Source: Streptomyces sp. NBC_01244 (lineage in GTDB: Bacteria; Actinomycetota; Actinomycetes; Streptomycetales; Streptomycetaceae). Taken from it: a stretch of 64,000 nt of DNA. Both the position numbers and the translations under genes were made by a program. The stretch's first letter is position 1, and each line of letters opens with the position of its first letter. Location of the stretch: the NCBI RefSeq assembly GCF_035987325.1, contig NZ_CP108490.1, positions 123,537 to 187,536 on the forward strand, in the 5' to 3' direction. Of the stretch, positions 31,470 through 40,171 are shown in pieces. The notes under the pieces are model-generated. The model searched no databases. It saw only the letters and a program-made list of their open reading frames with translations, and was not told where the DNA came from.

Positions 31470-32054
31470 TCAGGCCGCTGCGCGGCGGCGTGGCGGCAGG
31501 GTGTCCAGCAGCGCCCATACCCTGCGGCCTTCGTCCGAGGCCTCGGTGCCGCAGGACGCGGTGCCCTCGACGGCGGCGAGTTCGGCGAGCAGGTCGCCCT
31601 GGGGGTCGGCGGCCGTGTGGGAGAGGACGACGACGAGGACCATGCCGTTCTGGTCGGCGAGGTGGACGCTGATCCGTTTGCCCTCGTCGGCGACGGCGGC
31701 GCCCACCAGCAGCCGTACGACGGTGTCCACCGTGGTGTCCTCGGGCCGGGTGTAGCCCCAGCCGCGTACGGTGGCGGTGACCTTGTCGACGGCCTTCTTC
31801 GCGGCCCAACGGTCCCCGGTCAGGACCCAGTTCGCGACGCGGCGGTTGCGGACTTCCATGCGGGTGGACGCGGCCAGTGGCCGGGACTCCCCCAGGCCGG
31901 GCGGGATGAGGGACTTCGTCGGCGGCTTGCTCGGGTTGTCCGGTACGGGGGTGGACGGCGGGTTCGGCCGGTCCGGGTACACCGGGCGCGGTTGAGGAGA
32001 CGGTGTCCTGGGCGGGTAGTCCGGCCGGTGCTTCGACTCCGTCGACTCGCTCAC
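31470..32054 (-). CDS. hypothetical protein with degenerate ATPase-like C-terminus, 194 aa
   Basis: The GTG at 32054 follows GGCGAGGAG. The first 65 residues are Pro/Ser-rich and disordered (DYPPRTPSPQPRPVYPDRPN). The second part (RRVANWVLTGDRWAAKKAVD, TTVDTVVRLLVGAAVADEGK, RISVHLADQNGMVLVVVLSH) follows the secondary structure of anti-sigma-type HATPase domains but lacks clear N and G boxes. It is divergent from the integrase gene, a common arrangement on actinomycete integrative elements. Function is unknown. Confidence 0.55.
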   Translation of the reverse strand: MSESTESKHRPDYPPRTPSPQPRPVYPDRPNPPSTPVPDNPSKPPTKSLIPPGLGESRPLAASTRMEVRNRRVANWVLTGDRWAAKKAVDKVTATVRGWGYTRPEDTTVDTVVRLLVGAAVADEGKRISVHLADQNGMVLVVVLSHTAADPQGDLLAELAAVEGTASCGTEASDEGRRVWALLDTLPPRRRAAA

Positions 32055-32258
32055 CGGGTTCTCCTCGCCTTGGCCGATCTTCACTGCCCATCCTGGCACT
32101 GTTCGCCGCCTCGCGGGAGGCCTTCGGGCCAATCCGGCCCGTTGCCGGAGGATCGCTTCCAGGATTCCTCATAATGTTTGTTATGTGGATCGCTAGAACG
32201 GGTCCTGCGGGGGAGTCCGACGGACGCGAGGATCGGTCAGGCGCTACGCTGCCCGATC

Positions 32259-33395
32259 ATGGGCGAAGGCGAATTGGCGATCATCACACGAGGCGGCGGT
32301 CAGCTCACCGTGCCGGCCGGGCCGAGAGCGGAGGAGTCCTTCCTCGCGGCCCGCACGCGGCTCGGGAGCGTACGGCCGCGCGATGCGCGCACCCGCCGCC
32401 TCGGTGAGCCGCGGTACCGCATGGACCTCCTCACGGAACTGTGCGACGAGGAGACCGCGGTCGAGGTGATGCACTGGCTCACCAACACCCGGATCGGGTC
32501 GGACCAGTCGGCGCGGGACTACGCGGACGACCTGCGGCACTGGGCGGCCGTGGTCCGCGAGGAGCTCGGACTGTTCCCCATGTCGTTCCGGGACATCAGC
32601 CCCGAGTTGGTGCGCGTGTGGCGCCTCTCGGAGGAGTCCCGCGTGCGCGCCGACGGCTCCCGACGCATCTCCGACCGTACGATCCTGCGCCGCCTGTCGA
32701 CGGTGTCCTCCCTGTACGCGTACGCCCGTTGGCGAACCGGCGACAAGACGATCATCTCGCCCGTGGCGAAGTTCGACCGGCCGCAGATCGACCCGAAGGA
32801 CGAGTCGACGGCGACACCGATCCTGGAAAAGGAGGAGCTGCAGGAGCTCATCTCGGCGGCACGCACCGCCCGGGAGGCATTCGTCCCGGCGACGATCTAC
32901 ACGTTCGCCGGGCGGGTCACCGAGTGCTGCACGACCCGACTGGAGAAGATCGAGCAGCGCGGCGGGCGCCGTCACCTGGACGTGCTCCGCAAGCGCTCCA
33001 AGGGCCGCATGTGGGGTGTGCCGGACGGATTGGAGCAACTGGCCGACGTCGTCCTCGCCGGCCGGTCCTCCGGGGCACTGATGCTGGATGACCAGGGGCG
33101 GGAGATGGACCGGCACGCGGTCAACGACCTCCTCGCGCGCCTCGGGAAGCGGGCCGGTGTCATGGAAGGCCGGGACGTCACCGCGCACGTCCTGCGCGCC
33201 TCGTGCCTGACCCACAAGCACGACGAGGGCACCTCCTTGGAGGACATCCAGGAGTTCGCCGACCACGTCCACATCGAGACCACCAGGCGCTACATCCGGC
33301 GCCGGATGGACCAGGTCGCCCGGCTCGCACACGCCGATGAGGCGATGGCGACGGTCCTGCCGGCCGTCGCCCGCTGGCTCCCAGAAGCAGCCTGA
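32259..33395 (+). CDS. tyrosine recombinase (site-specific integrase), 378 aa
   Basis: The C-terminal catalytic domain has the expected residues in order: Arg in TIYTFAGRVTECCTTR, Lys in VLRKRSKGR, the HxxR box HVLRASCLTH, His in FADHVHIETT, and the nucleophile Tyr in TRRYIRRRM. The N-terminal part is a SAM-like core-binding domain (RDYADDLRHWAAVVREEL). It would cut and rejoin DNA at attachment sites. ATG 32259 is chosen because the frame further upstream is not coding-like. No attachment-site duplication could be identified by eye. Confidence 0.85.
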   Translation: MGEGELAIITRGGGQLTVPAGPRAEESFLAARTRLGSVRPRDARTRRLGEPRYRMDLLTELCDEETAVEVMHWLTNTRIGSDQSARDYADDLRHWAAVVREELGLFPMSFRDISPELVRVWRLSEESRVRADGSRRISDRTILRRLSTVSSLYAYARWRTGDKTIISPVAKFDRPQIDPKDESTATPILEKEELQELISAARTAREAFVPATIYTFAGRVTECCTTRLEKIEQRGGRRHLDVLRKRSKGRMWGVPDGLEQLADVVLAGRSSGALMLDDQGREMDRHAVNDLLARLGKRAGVMEGRDVTAHVLRASCLTHKHDEGTSLEDIQEFADHVHIETTRRYIRRRMDQVARLAHADEAMATVLPAVARWLPEAA

Positions 33396-33467
33396 ACGCG
33401 CCTGCGGCGGGTGAGCAGCAGCCCGAACTCATCAGCTTGCCCTTACGGAAGCGGATACGGTGACGGC

Positions 33468-34103
33468 ATGCGGATGGATCGCGATTTCGAAGCTTGTACG
33501 TTCGTGGTCGTCGGCCTTGAGCTAGTACGGGAGTTCGGCACGGTCAGGGTGGCCAGCGTCGCCGCTCTGGCCATTCAGGGGACCGGCTGGACACCCCAGT
33601 GGCGTGTCCACGCCCGCGTTGCGGGTGCCGCGGAGGTTGCGAAGCCCGCGTCGGAAAGGGAGGACGTGTCGGCGGGCTCGGTCGGAGCGGCCCTCGCCGA
33701 GATCGAACGACGTCTGACCGAAACTCCGCACCTCGTGGTGGCACGCCTGGGCGCAGTGGAGGCCGCGACCTTCTGGGAGCACCGAGCCTTCTGTCCCCGC
33801 TTGGCCTCCCTGATGGTGTGGGATGCCATGCGCTTGGCACAGATCACGTGTCCGTCGGTGGCCGAAGTATCGGAGCAGACGCTGGCCGCGGCGCTGGGTG
33901 TGGACCTTCCCGGGGCCGGGTCAGCCCTTACGCAGAGGGTGTGGGCCACGTCGGAGATCTGCCATCGTGCGGTCGCGAGGGGGGTGGCGGCCGGCCGGTG
34001 GTCGACTCTGCGCCAGGTTGAGGATCGTGTGGGCAGGCGCCCACGGCCGGTGGAAGAGCACTTCCTGCCCACCGGCCCTGTCCAGGAGAGCCTCTTCGAC
34101 TAG
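33468..34103 (+). CDS. DnaQ-like exonuclease-fold protein with lost active site, 211 aa
   Basis: The order of elements recalls DnaQ/DEDD exonucleases: an N-terminal strand TFVVVGLELV (where DnaQ has D-x-E, only the second acidic residue remains), HLVVARLGAVEAATFWEHRA in the place of the VxHNxxFDxxFL segment, and ALTQRVWATSEICHRAV in the place of the last Asp-bearing helix. Several catalytic Asp are absent, so it is probably not a nuclease. The link is by pattern only. The next gene, a regulator, lies 84 bp downstream. Confidence 0.35.
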   Translation: MRMDRDFEACTFVVVGLELVREFGTVRVASVAALAIQGTGWTPQWRVHARVAGAAEVAKPASEREDVSAGSVGAALAEIERRLTETPHLVVARLGAVEAATFWEHRAFCPRLASLMVWDAMRLAQITCPSVAEVSEQTLAAALGVDLPGAGSALTQRVWATSEICHRAVARGVAAGRWSTLRQVEDRVGRRPRPVEEHFLPTGPVQESLFD

Positions 34104-34187
34104 CCGGGCGAGGCCCCTTTCGGGCCACGGATTGCTGTTCTGCTTGCGCTCGGAGTCCGGGCCCTGATGCTGTGGAGGATGGGCCGG

Positions 34188-35483
34188 ATGAGAGTTCCGC
34201 AGTACCGTACGACGAACTTCAAAATGGAAGTCCGCCGCCGCCGTTGGACGAACACGGTGACGATCGAGCGGTGGGCTCGGGCTCGTGTGGAGCTCGCGGA
34301 GATCGACGCGGATCCGGCGTTGCTGACGGTGGATTTGCCATCGCGGACGCTGGACCGGTGGATGACGGGCGAGGTATCGCCGGCCGGGCCGCGGGCAGAG
34401 CGGGCCCGGATCCTGGAGCACCTGTTTCAGCTCCCCGTGGAGTGGCTGTTCCGTACCTACGACGAACAGGCCCCTGCGTACACAGGCACATCGGAGCAAG
34501 GCGGGGTGCCCTCGCTGACTGGGTGGGACAGCCCGAAGTCGATCCTCGACGGGCCACGGGGGGCTTCCTCGCAGGCGGTGGATCAGGGGCTCCTGGTGCT
34601 GGCCCGGGATTCCATTGCCGCGATCGTGGACCGCTACGAGCTGGGAGGGCCCGCCCAGCTCGTAGGCGAGGCCAGGTTGGTGCGGCGGATGCTGGGGGTG
34701 ATGCTCGGTGGACGGGCGAGCGGTGTGGTGCAGCACCGTGAGCTGATGACGCTGGCGGCCCAGGCGTCAGGGCTGCTGGCCTACATGGCGGTGAACTGCG
34801 GTGAGCAGAAGACGGCCGGCGCGTTGTGCCGGGAGGCCGACCAATTTGCCGAGGAGGCCGGTGCGCTGTGGCTTCGGCAGTGGGTGGCCGGGACCCGGTC
34901 CCTGAACTTGTACTACGCGAAGCAGTACGTTGCGGCGGACGCGGCGGCCGCCGCCGGGATCGCGCTGGCTCCGGCGGACCCCCAGGCGATCCGGCTGATG
35001 GCCAACGGGCGGGCCCGTGCTCTGGGCCGGCTCGGGGAACGTTCTGAGTCGCACCGGATGATCGAGGAGGCGCTGCAGCTGAGCGAGGACCAGGCCCGGC
35101 TACCGCCGGGGCTGACCTCGTGTATCTCCTTCGCCCCCTACAGTCGGGCCCGGACGGTCGCGAACGCGGTGACTGCCTACTTGTCGGCCGGGGATGCCAA
35201 GCGAGTCCTGCTGCTTGCGCCGCAGGTGCAGAACGTGGCGGTGTCCGCGCAGTCGCCCTGGACGCAGGCGCTGGTCGGTCTGGATGTCGCGACTGCGCTG
35301 GTGCAGCCGCCGGGGGCGGAGGTGGAGGAGGCCATGAGGGTGGGCCGTGAAGCCTTGTCGTCTGGGGCGGCCCCGATCCAGTCGGTCCGTCAGCGGGCCG
35401 GTGAGCTGCTGGAACTGGGACAGCGGTGGCGCGGAGTCAGGGCCGTAGGCGAGTATGCGGCGCAGGTGCAGGAGTTGCGCTGA
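34188..35483 (+). CDS. TPR-containing XRE-type regulator, 431 aa
   Basis: The ATG at 34188 has GGAGG nine bases upstream. The N-terminal 75 residues (WTNTVTIERWARARVELAEI, LPSRTLDRWMTGEVSPAGPR) resemble the diverged helix-turn-helix of large actinomycete XRE/TPR regulators. The rest is a run of helix pairs typical of tetratricopeptide repeats (LMTLAAQASGLLAYMAVNCG, AGALCREADQFAEEAGALWL, ANGRARALGRLGERSESHRM). Such proteins often control nearby metabolic or conflict genes. The 2'-5' RNA ligase-like gene begins 30 bp downstream. Confidence 0.65.
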   Translation: MRVPQYRTTNFKMEVRRRRWTNTVTIERWARARVELAEIDADPALLTVDLPSRTLDRWMTGEVSPAGPRAERARILEHLFQLPVEWLFRTYDEQAPAYTGTSEQGGVPSLTGWDSPKSILDGPRGASSQAVDQGLLVLARDSIAAIVDRYELGGPAQLVGEARLVRRMLGVMLGGRASGVVQHRELMTLAAQASGLLAYMAVNCGEQKTAGALCREADQFAEEAGALWLRQWVAGTRSLNLYYAKQYVAADAAAAAGIALAPADPQAIRLMANGRARALGRLGERSESHRMIEEALQLSEDQARLPPGLTSCISFAPYSRARTVANAVTAYLSAGDAKRVLLLAPQVQNVAVSAQSPWTQALVGLDVATALVQPPGAEVEEAMRVGREALSSGAAPIQSVRQRAGELLELGQRWRGVRAVGEYAAQVQELR

Positions 35484-35512
35484 CGTGCCGGGCCGGCCGT
35501 CATGATGCATGG

Positions 35513-36250
35513 GTGGAGAGGGCGACACACGTGGTGATGCTGGAGACGGACCCGAAGGCGTTCCCGCCCGCGCCGCCGGCCTCGCTGGACGATGCGAGGG
35601 TGCTGCTGGAAGCCGACTGGGCGGCGTTCTGCGGTATCGGCCGGATGTCCGACCACTGGGCCCGGCCGGGGTGGAGCCCCAGGCACAGGGCCTACTACTG
35701 GATGCTCGTTCCCTCAGGTGCGGGCGGGCTCGCGGAGGAGGCGCTGGCCTGCCAGGAGTTGCTGGCGGAACTTGGGATGGATCCGGTGCCCGCGGAGGGG
35801 CTCCACGTCACCATGGCCAAGATCGGCAACCGTGACCAGGTCACCCGTGCCCAGCTGGATGTCCTGGCCGCTTCGGTCCGCGGCACTCTGGGGGCGCCGT
35901 TCCGGGTGGCGGCGCATCCCATGGCCGGGTCGCGCGGGGCGATCCGGTTCACGCTGGCCCCGTGGAGAGACCTGGTCGCGGTCCATGCGGCGCTGACGCA
36001 GGCCGGGGAGCATGCCGGTGTGCCGGGCGGGCGGCCTACCGCCGGGTTCCGCCCCCACCTGGGGATCCTCTACAACAACCGCGACCGTGACGCGGCCGCG
36101 CCCATCCGGGCGGTCGGCACGCTACGGGACCGTGGCCCGGCCGAGTTCACCGTGGACGCTGTGCAGCTGGTCGAGCTGCGCCGCGAGGCACGGAGCTACC
36201 GCTGGGACACCGTGCACGAGATTGCTCTGGACGGACAGGATCGCCCCTGA
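35513..36250 (+). CDS. 2'-5' RNA ligase / phosphodiesterase family protein, 245 aa
   Basis: Two HxT/HxG motifs at about residues 100 and 180 (GLHVTMAKIG and FRPHLGILYNN) mark the 2H phosphoesterase superfamily that acts on 2'-5' or cyclic phosphodiester bonds in RNA. The N-terminus (YWMLVPSGAGGLAEEAL) also fits actinomycete members. The start is the GTG at 35513; an ATG eight codons later is an alternative. A truncated relative lies at 17758-18156. It converges with the aldo/keto reductase gene. Confidence 0.75.
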   Translation: MERATHVVMLETDPKAFPPAPPASLDDARVLLEADWAAFCGIGRMSDHWARPGWSPRHRAYYWMLVPSGAGGLAEEALACQELLAELGMDPVPAEGLHVTMAKIGNRDQVTRAQLDVLAASVRGTLGAPFRVAAHPMAGSRGAIRFTLAPWRDLVAVHAALTQAGEHAGVPGGRPTAGFRPHLGILYNNRDRDAAAPIRAVGTLRDRGPAEFTVDAVQLVELRREARSYRWDTVHEIALDGQDRP

Positions 36251-36271
36251 CGCACTCCGGCGCCGGGAGGT

Positions 36272-37345
36272 TCACAGCGCGGGTTCGTGGACGAGTGCGG
36301 GGCCGGCATCACGCAAGGCCCGGCGGATGCGCTGATAGGCCGCCGCAACGAAGACGAGGTCTTCCTCGGTCAGGGGCGGACCGAGGTCGAACAGGTCACG
36401 GACCTGCGCGGGGCTGGTGAATCCTGCGGTCACGACCGTGTGGTCGGGCTGCTGCAGGCTGTGCCTCAGAGCGACGCGCATCAGGGCCGCCGGCGATCCG
36501 CCGAACCGTTCACGCAACGGGGCCAGCCCCTGGCCGATGATCCCCAGCCCCGTCTTCTGGAACCAGGCGCTGTCCTGGCGGTGGTCTCCCAGCGAGAACG
36601 ACGGGGGACGCATGCTGTGGTGCTTTCCCGTCAGCAGTCCCTGAGCCAGGGGTTCGGTGAGCAGGAGGGCGACGCCGCGGCGTGCGGTGAAGGACACGAT
36701 GTCCTCGCCGCCGATGAGGACGGGCTCGCTCAGCGGGCTTGCCCTGGAGGAGATCACGTCCGGATTGACCAGCTCGAAGATGCGGCGGAACCGAGGAGCC
36801 GTTGCGACCGGGGCCTGATCGTCACAGGCCCTCGGGTGGGGGCCACGGATCCCCACCGCCCCTATCAAGCCCGCAGCACGCAGCGACTCAAGCTGAACGG
36901 CGACGTCGGGGAGGTACCGGTCGTTGGGTCCGAAGTCCAGGGTGTGGAGGAAGAGGACGTCCAGACGTCCGACGCCGAGGTTGGCCAGGGACTGCTCAAC
37001 CTGGTGGACCAGGCGCGGCGCGGCGTAGGGGTGTGGTGCGGTGCCGCGGACGGAGCCGGCCGCGCCTGCGATGCGTACGCCGGTGATCCCGGACTCTCGC
37101 AGGGCCCGGCCCAGGAGCCGCTCGGAATGGCCGTAGCCGAAGATGTCGGCGGTGTGGAACAGGTCCGCTCCCAGTTCCAGCGCGGTGCGCAGGCTCGCGA
37201 GGGCGACGGTGTCCTTGATCCGGCCCCATCCGATGGAATGCCCCATGCTGACGGCCGGCCCGCCGATCGGCCAGCAGCCCATCGCGAGCGGCTTGACGCT
37301 CAGGCCGGGTGCGAGGTGGCGTGAGGTGAGGTCGGGGGGAATCAT
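36272..37345 (-). CDS. aldo/keto reductase, 357 aa
   Basis: The (beta/alpha)8 reductase pattern is clear: PLAMGCWPIGG at the N-terminus, LFHTADIFGYGHSERLLGRA with catalytic Asp and Tyr, VLFLHTLDFG with His, and VVTAGFTSPAQVRD near the cofactor site. Where most members have a Lys (typically ATKxG), this one has RIAGAAGSV, so one catalytic residue appears missing and activity is uncertain. The ATG overlaps the stop of the ATPase gene upstream (ATGA). Confidence 0.8.
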   Translation of the reverse strand: MIPPDLTSRHLAPGLSVKPLAMGCWPIGGPAVSMGHSIGWGRIKDTVALASLRTALELGADLFHTADIFGYGHSERLLGRALRESGITGVRIAGAAGSVRGTAPHPYAAPRLVHQVEQSLANLGVGRLDVLFLHTLDFGPNDRYLPDVAVQLESLRAAGLIGAVGIRGPHPRACDDQAPVATAPRFRRIFELVNPDVISSRASPLSEPVLIGGEDIVSFTARRGVALLLTEPLAQGLLTGKHHSMRPPSFSLGDHRQDSAWFQKTGLGIIGQGLAPLRERFGGSPAALMRVALRHSLQQPDHTVVTAGFTSPAQVRDLFDLGPPLTEEDLVFVAAAYQRIRRALRDAGPALVHEPAL

Positions 37346-37785
37346 CCGGTCGGCTTCGCGGACAGGTCGAACACGGCGCTCACGCCCGTTCCGCCGCCGG
37401 GCACGGTCTGTGCGAACCAGCCGGCGGCCAAGGCGCTGACGAGGAGGAGTCCGCGCCCGTCGGTGTCCTGCGGGCCGGCAGTTCGGGCCGTGACGGTACG
37501 TGGGTCGTCGCCGCGGTCGCAGACGGTCAGTACGGCCAGGGCTGTGCCGTAGACCTCCAGGACGAGGCGGTCGGCTCCCGGGGTGTGCTTCTGCGCGTTG
37601 GTGACGAGCTCGCTTGCGACGAGGGCAACTTCGTCGGCGTAGGGGGACGAGTCGAGCGCTGCATGAACGAATCGGCGTGCGACGCGTACCGGCGCGGCGC
37701 AGGTGGACAGGTCGCTGCGGTGGGTGCGGGGTGGGTGTCCCCCGCTGAGGGAGACCAAGTCGAGCAGCGGTGCGGTGGACGGCAT
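37342..37785 (-). CDS. anti-sigma-type ATP-binding protein (HATPase_c_2), 147 aa
   Basis: The protein has the RsbW/SpoIIAB-like N box VALVASELVTNAQKHTPGAD near residue 55 and G-box regions (VCDRGDDPR and DGRGLLLVSALA). Streptomyces carry many such orphan serine-kinase-like proteins, which may bind sigma or anti-anti-sigma factors. The N-terminus is Pro/His rich. It is coupled to the aldo/keto reductase by a four-base overlap. An inverted repeat at 37884-38003 lies in its promoter region. Confidence 0.8.
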   Translation of the reverse strand: MPSTAPLLDLVSLSGGHPPRTHRSDLSTCAAPVRVARRFVHAALDSSPYADEVALVASELVTNAQKHTPGADRLVLEVYGTALAVLTVCDRGDDPRTVTARTAGPQDTDGRGLLLVSALAAGWFAQTVPGGGTGVSAVFDLSAKPTG

Positions 37786-37883
37786 CGTGATCTCCCTCAG
37801 GCGCGGTAGGCGGGCCCAGAACGGCTGCCACCGTCCGAGATCCCCTGCTCCTGCGTACGGTCACGCGTAGCGGAGCGGGTCCG

Positions 37884-38003
37884 CTACGCCGCCAGCACGC
37901 CGCTTCTCTACCCACTCCCCTATACCCAAATGCTCTCAAAACGCATCAGTCTAGGGCGAAGTGGGTACGGGGGCGCGCTCGAAACGGCGTGCTGGCGGCG
38001 TAG
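37884..38003. repeat. 120-bp segment bounded by perfect 19-bp inverted repeats
   Basis: CTACGCCGCCAGCACGCCG at 37884-37902 is exactly reverse-complemented at 37985-38003. The 82-bp interior is AT-richer and carries TACCCACT inverted as well. It looks like a small MITE-type element or an invertible promoter segment about 100 bp upstream of the 37785 start. No target duplication is visible. Confidence 0.5.
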
Positions 38004-38323
38004 TGCGCGCAGGCGCGGGTGGGTGACGGTGGATGCCCCCATCCCCGCGGGACACCAGGACAGAGTCCTCACCGAGCATGGCGCTGACGTGAGCGCCTCG
38101 CGAGGTACGCGGGCTTCGCCATCACGCCGGCCGGGAGCCGCTCATGAGTAGGACGCCCGCAAGGTACCTGGTGCCGAACGGGGTGCAGGCAGGTACCCCG
38201 CTGCGAGGACGCCTACGGTCGTCTGTAAGGGTGCCCGGTCGCCTCCCCTGTCACCGGCCGGCCTCTTGGCCTGCCGGGTGCGCCGCGCCCGAGCCCTGCA
38301 TCTGTTGGGCGACATGTCCCCCC

Positions 38324-38524
38324 GTGCACGGGTTCATTGCCATCAGCCAGACCGCGGCGACCTGCGACGGCCGCCTCCACGAGTCCCAGCTGGGCAACTA
38401 CGCTGCGCTGCGCGTCGGCCTCTTACTCCTCCGTGCCGAGATCGAGATCCCCCGCACCCTGGTCGTGCCCCGCCTCCGCCAGCAGGCGCTGCTGGGGTGG
38501 GCCTTCGCAGGCGCTCCTGGACCG
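38324..38524 (+). pseudogene. possible 3'-truncated gene remnant
   Basis: From a GTG at 38324 the frame reads MHGFIAISQTAATCDGRLHE, then SQLGNYAALRVGLLLLRAEI and EIPRTLVVPRLRQQALLGWA with strong GC third positions. Past about 38500 it merges into the antisense of the regulator gene that ends at 38525, so its own 3' end is missing. No family is recognised. The rest of 37786-38323 holds no convincing gene. Confidence 0.3.
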
Positions 38525-39838
38525 TTACGCGACAGCGTGCAGCAGCTGCGGTACGCCTTCAGCCGTGCGGTAGGGGGTGAAGGCGGGAACCAGGTCGCGG
38601 ACAAGCTGGACGCACCGCGGCGCGCCGATCCGTTCCGCGAGCCGGAGCGCTTCCAGGGCATCGGCGGCCGCTGCCTCGGGTTCTCGGCGGATCAAGTGGC
38701 CTTGCGCGCGATAAGCCAGGAATACCCCGCGGGTCTTGTCTCGGCTCGGCGGGAGGAGTGCTTGGCCTTCGGCGATGAGGCGGTGTGCCTGGGTGGTGTC
38801 GCCGAGGTCGAGGAGGCAGCGCCCCGAGTCCACGGCGAGGTCGGCTGCGGAGAGCCAGGAGCACCAGGCCGGTACGGGGTCAGGTGTGGTGGTGTTGAGG
38901 AGGTGCTCGGCGGCGTTCAGGGCCCGGAGGGTTGCGCTCCTCTCGCCCTGCGCTGCCAGTGCCCGGGCGAGCCGCAGTTGAAGGAGCGAGCGGGCGGCGG
39001 GGTGCTGGGTGCGGCTCTGCGCGCGTTCCAGGATGTGGGCGGCCGTGCGGGGGTCGTCACGCCACGAAGCCTGGTAGGCGAGGTCGCTCAGGAGGGCGGC
39101 GCCCATGTCGCGGTCGCCGCTGGCGTGAGCGCTGTGGAGGCCAGCGATCCAGAACCGGCTGGCCTCACCGTGGAGTCCGTGGTCGAAGCGGTGCCAGGCC
39201 ACGGTCTGGCTGAGGTGCGCGGCCAGGGCGTGGAGCCGCAGGCCGAGCACGGGGCTGTAGCGGCCGTCGGCGATGAGGTCGGTCACGGTCGCCAGGTGGG
39301 CGACGATCAGCGGCGCGGTGTGCTGCCGTTCCTGAGTGGCCAGGCTCGTCAGCCGTGCACTGGTCTCCTCCAGGAGGGCGACGAGGTCTTCGCCGATGGG
39401 TTTCCCCTGGGTTCTGTCCGTGGCCTCCAGCCACGTGTCGGCGGCCGCCCAGGTACCGGCCAAGGTGATCAGGGCTGTGCTGGAGATCGCGGACAGGACA
39501 AAGCGACGGGATCGCTCCATGGATGCTCTCAATGCTTCTCGCAGGGCCGGCACGGTACTGGCGGGGCCCAGGGGGGTCATTCCGGCGTCGGGCAGCCAGT
39601 TCGGCCACGCCTTCACGTCGACGAACTCCGGGGGGATCCCGAACACCTCGGCGATGTACTCCTGGGAGTCGGCGTCGGGCCTGACACCGGCGACCTCCCA
39701 TTTGCGGACACGCTGCTTGTCCACGCCGGATCGCAGCCCTCGTCGTGCGGCGGCCGCGCAGATCGCTCGGGCGAGATCGACGCCGGTCATGCCGACTGCG
39801 GCGCGCGCCAGTGCCAGGGGGTGGGTGTTCTCAGCCAC
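38525..39838 (-). CDS. XRE/TPR transcriptional regulator at cluster border, 437 aa
   Basis: The N-terminal helix-turn-helix-like region (LARAAVGMTGVDLARAICAA, VDKQRVRKWEVAGVRPDADS) is followed by TPR-type helices (LHALAAHLSQTVAWHRFDHG, GASRFWIAGLHSAHASGD in part, LRLARALAAQGERSATLRAL). Such proteins often regulate adjacent biosynthetic clusters in Streptomyces. The GTG at 39838 is preferred over the TTG at 39850. It is divergent from the long plus-strand operon starting near 39936, and two direct repeats lie between them, so it is the best candidate for pathway-specific control. Confidence 0.7.
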   Translation of the reverse strand: MAENTHPLALARAAVGMTGVDLARAICAAAARRGLRSGVDKQRVRKWEVAGVRPDADSQEYIAEVFGIPPEFVDVKAWPNWLPDAGMTPLGPASTVPALREALRASMERSRRFVLSAISSTALITLAGTWAAADTWLEATDRTQGKPIGEDLVALLEETSARLTSLATQERQHTAPLIVAHLATVTDLIADGRYSPVLGLRLHALAAHLSQTVAWHRFDHGLHGEASRFWIAGLHSAHASGDRDMGAALLSDLAYQASWRDDPRTAAHILERAQSRTQHPAARSLLQLRLARALAAQGERSATLRALNAAEHLLNTTTPDPVPAWCSWLSAADLAVDSGRCLLDLGDTTQAHRLIAEGQALLPPSRDKTRGVFLAYRAQGHLIRREPEAAAADALEALRLAERIGAPRCVQLVRDLVPAFTPYRTAEGVPQLLHAVA

Positions 39839-39888
39839 GTCGTCATCCAATCAGCAGCGCCGGTGCTGAGCGTAGCGATGAACCGGCC

Positions 39889-39909
39889 GGGACTACCCGC
39901 GGGACTACC
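39889..39909. promoter_or_regulatory. direct repeats in the divergent cluster promoter
   Basis: GGGACTACC occurs at 39889-39897 and 39901-39909, a 12-bp step, midway between the regulator start and the operon. This is a candidate operator for the divergent XRE/TPR regulator. Confidence 0.4.
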
Positions 39910-39935
39910 GACAACTCCTTACGGGAGAGGTCCAG

Positions 39936-40097
39936 TTGATCGACACTCGGTCATCCCAGCGATCACTCATGGCCGCGGCAGGTGCCGGCGGCTCGACGCC
40001 GGGCTTCCCCGTTCCCCAGCGATTGGCCCCGGTTGGGGCCGCGCAGAGCACCACCGAGATCGTCCACGCCTGTGTCACCTCGAAGGATGCCCCGTGA
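39936..40097 (+). CDS. short peptide at the head of the biosynthetic operon, 53 aa
   Basis: A TTG at 39936 follows GGGAGAGG by five bases and encodes IDTRSSQRSLMAAAGAGGST, then FPVPQRLAPVGAAQSTTEIV and HACVTSKDAP. An ATG at 39969 would give 42 residues but has no ribosome site. The stop overlaps the GTG of the next tiny frame (GTGA). No family is recognised. It may be a leader peptide, a small functional protein or a degenerate reading frame. Confidence 0.35.
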   Translation: MIDTRSSQRSLMAAAGAGGSTPGFPVPQRLAPVGAAQSTTEIVHACVTSKDAP

Positions 40098-40171
40098 AGC
40101 TGACCACCCCCTCCACACGGCAGAACAGCCGGACCGCCTGTCCGGGCTCGGCACGGGCGGCGGCGTCGTGA
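40094..40171 (+). CDS. 25-aa frame linking leader and DUF6624-like gene
   Basis: The GTG at 40094 overlaps the preceding stop and the stop overlaps the GTG of the next gene, both as GTGA. The peptide is MKLTTPSTRQNSRTACPGSA followed by RAAAS. It has a single Cys. The chain of overlaps is the main reason to list it; on its own a frame of this size is weak evidence. Confidence 0.25.
   Translation: MKLTTPSTRQNSRTACPGSARAAAS

Noticed and set aside
38144..40171. 675-residue plus-strand frame
   Set aside because: It is mostly antisense to the XRE/TPR regulator with Gly/Val/Arg composition. Only the first part (about 38324-38524) is coding-like and is listed as a remnant.
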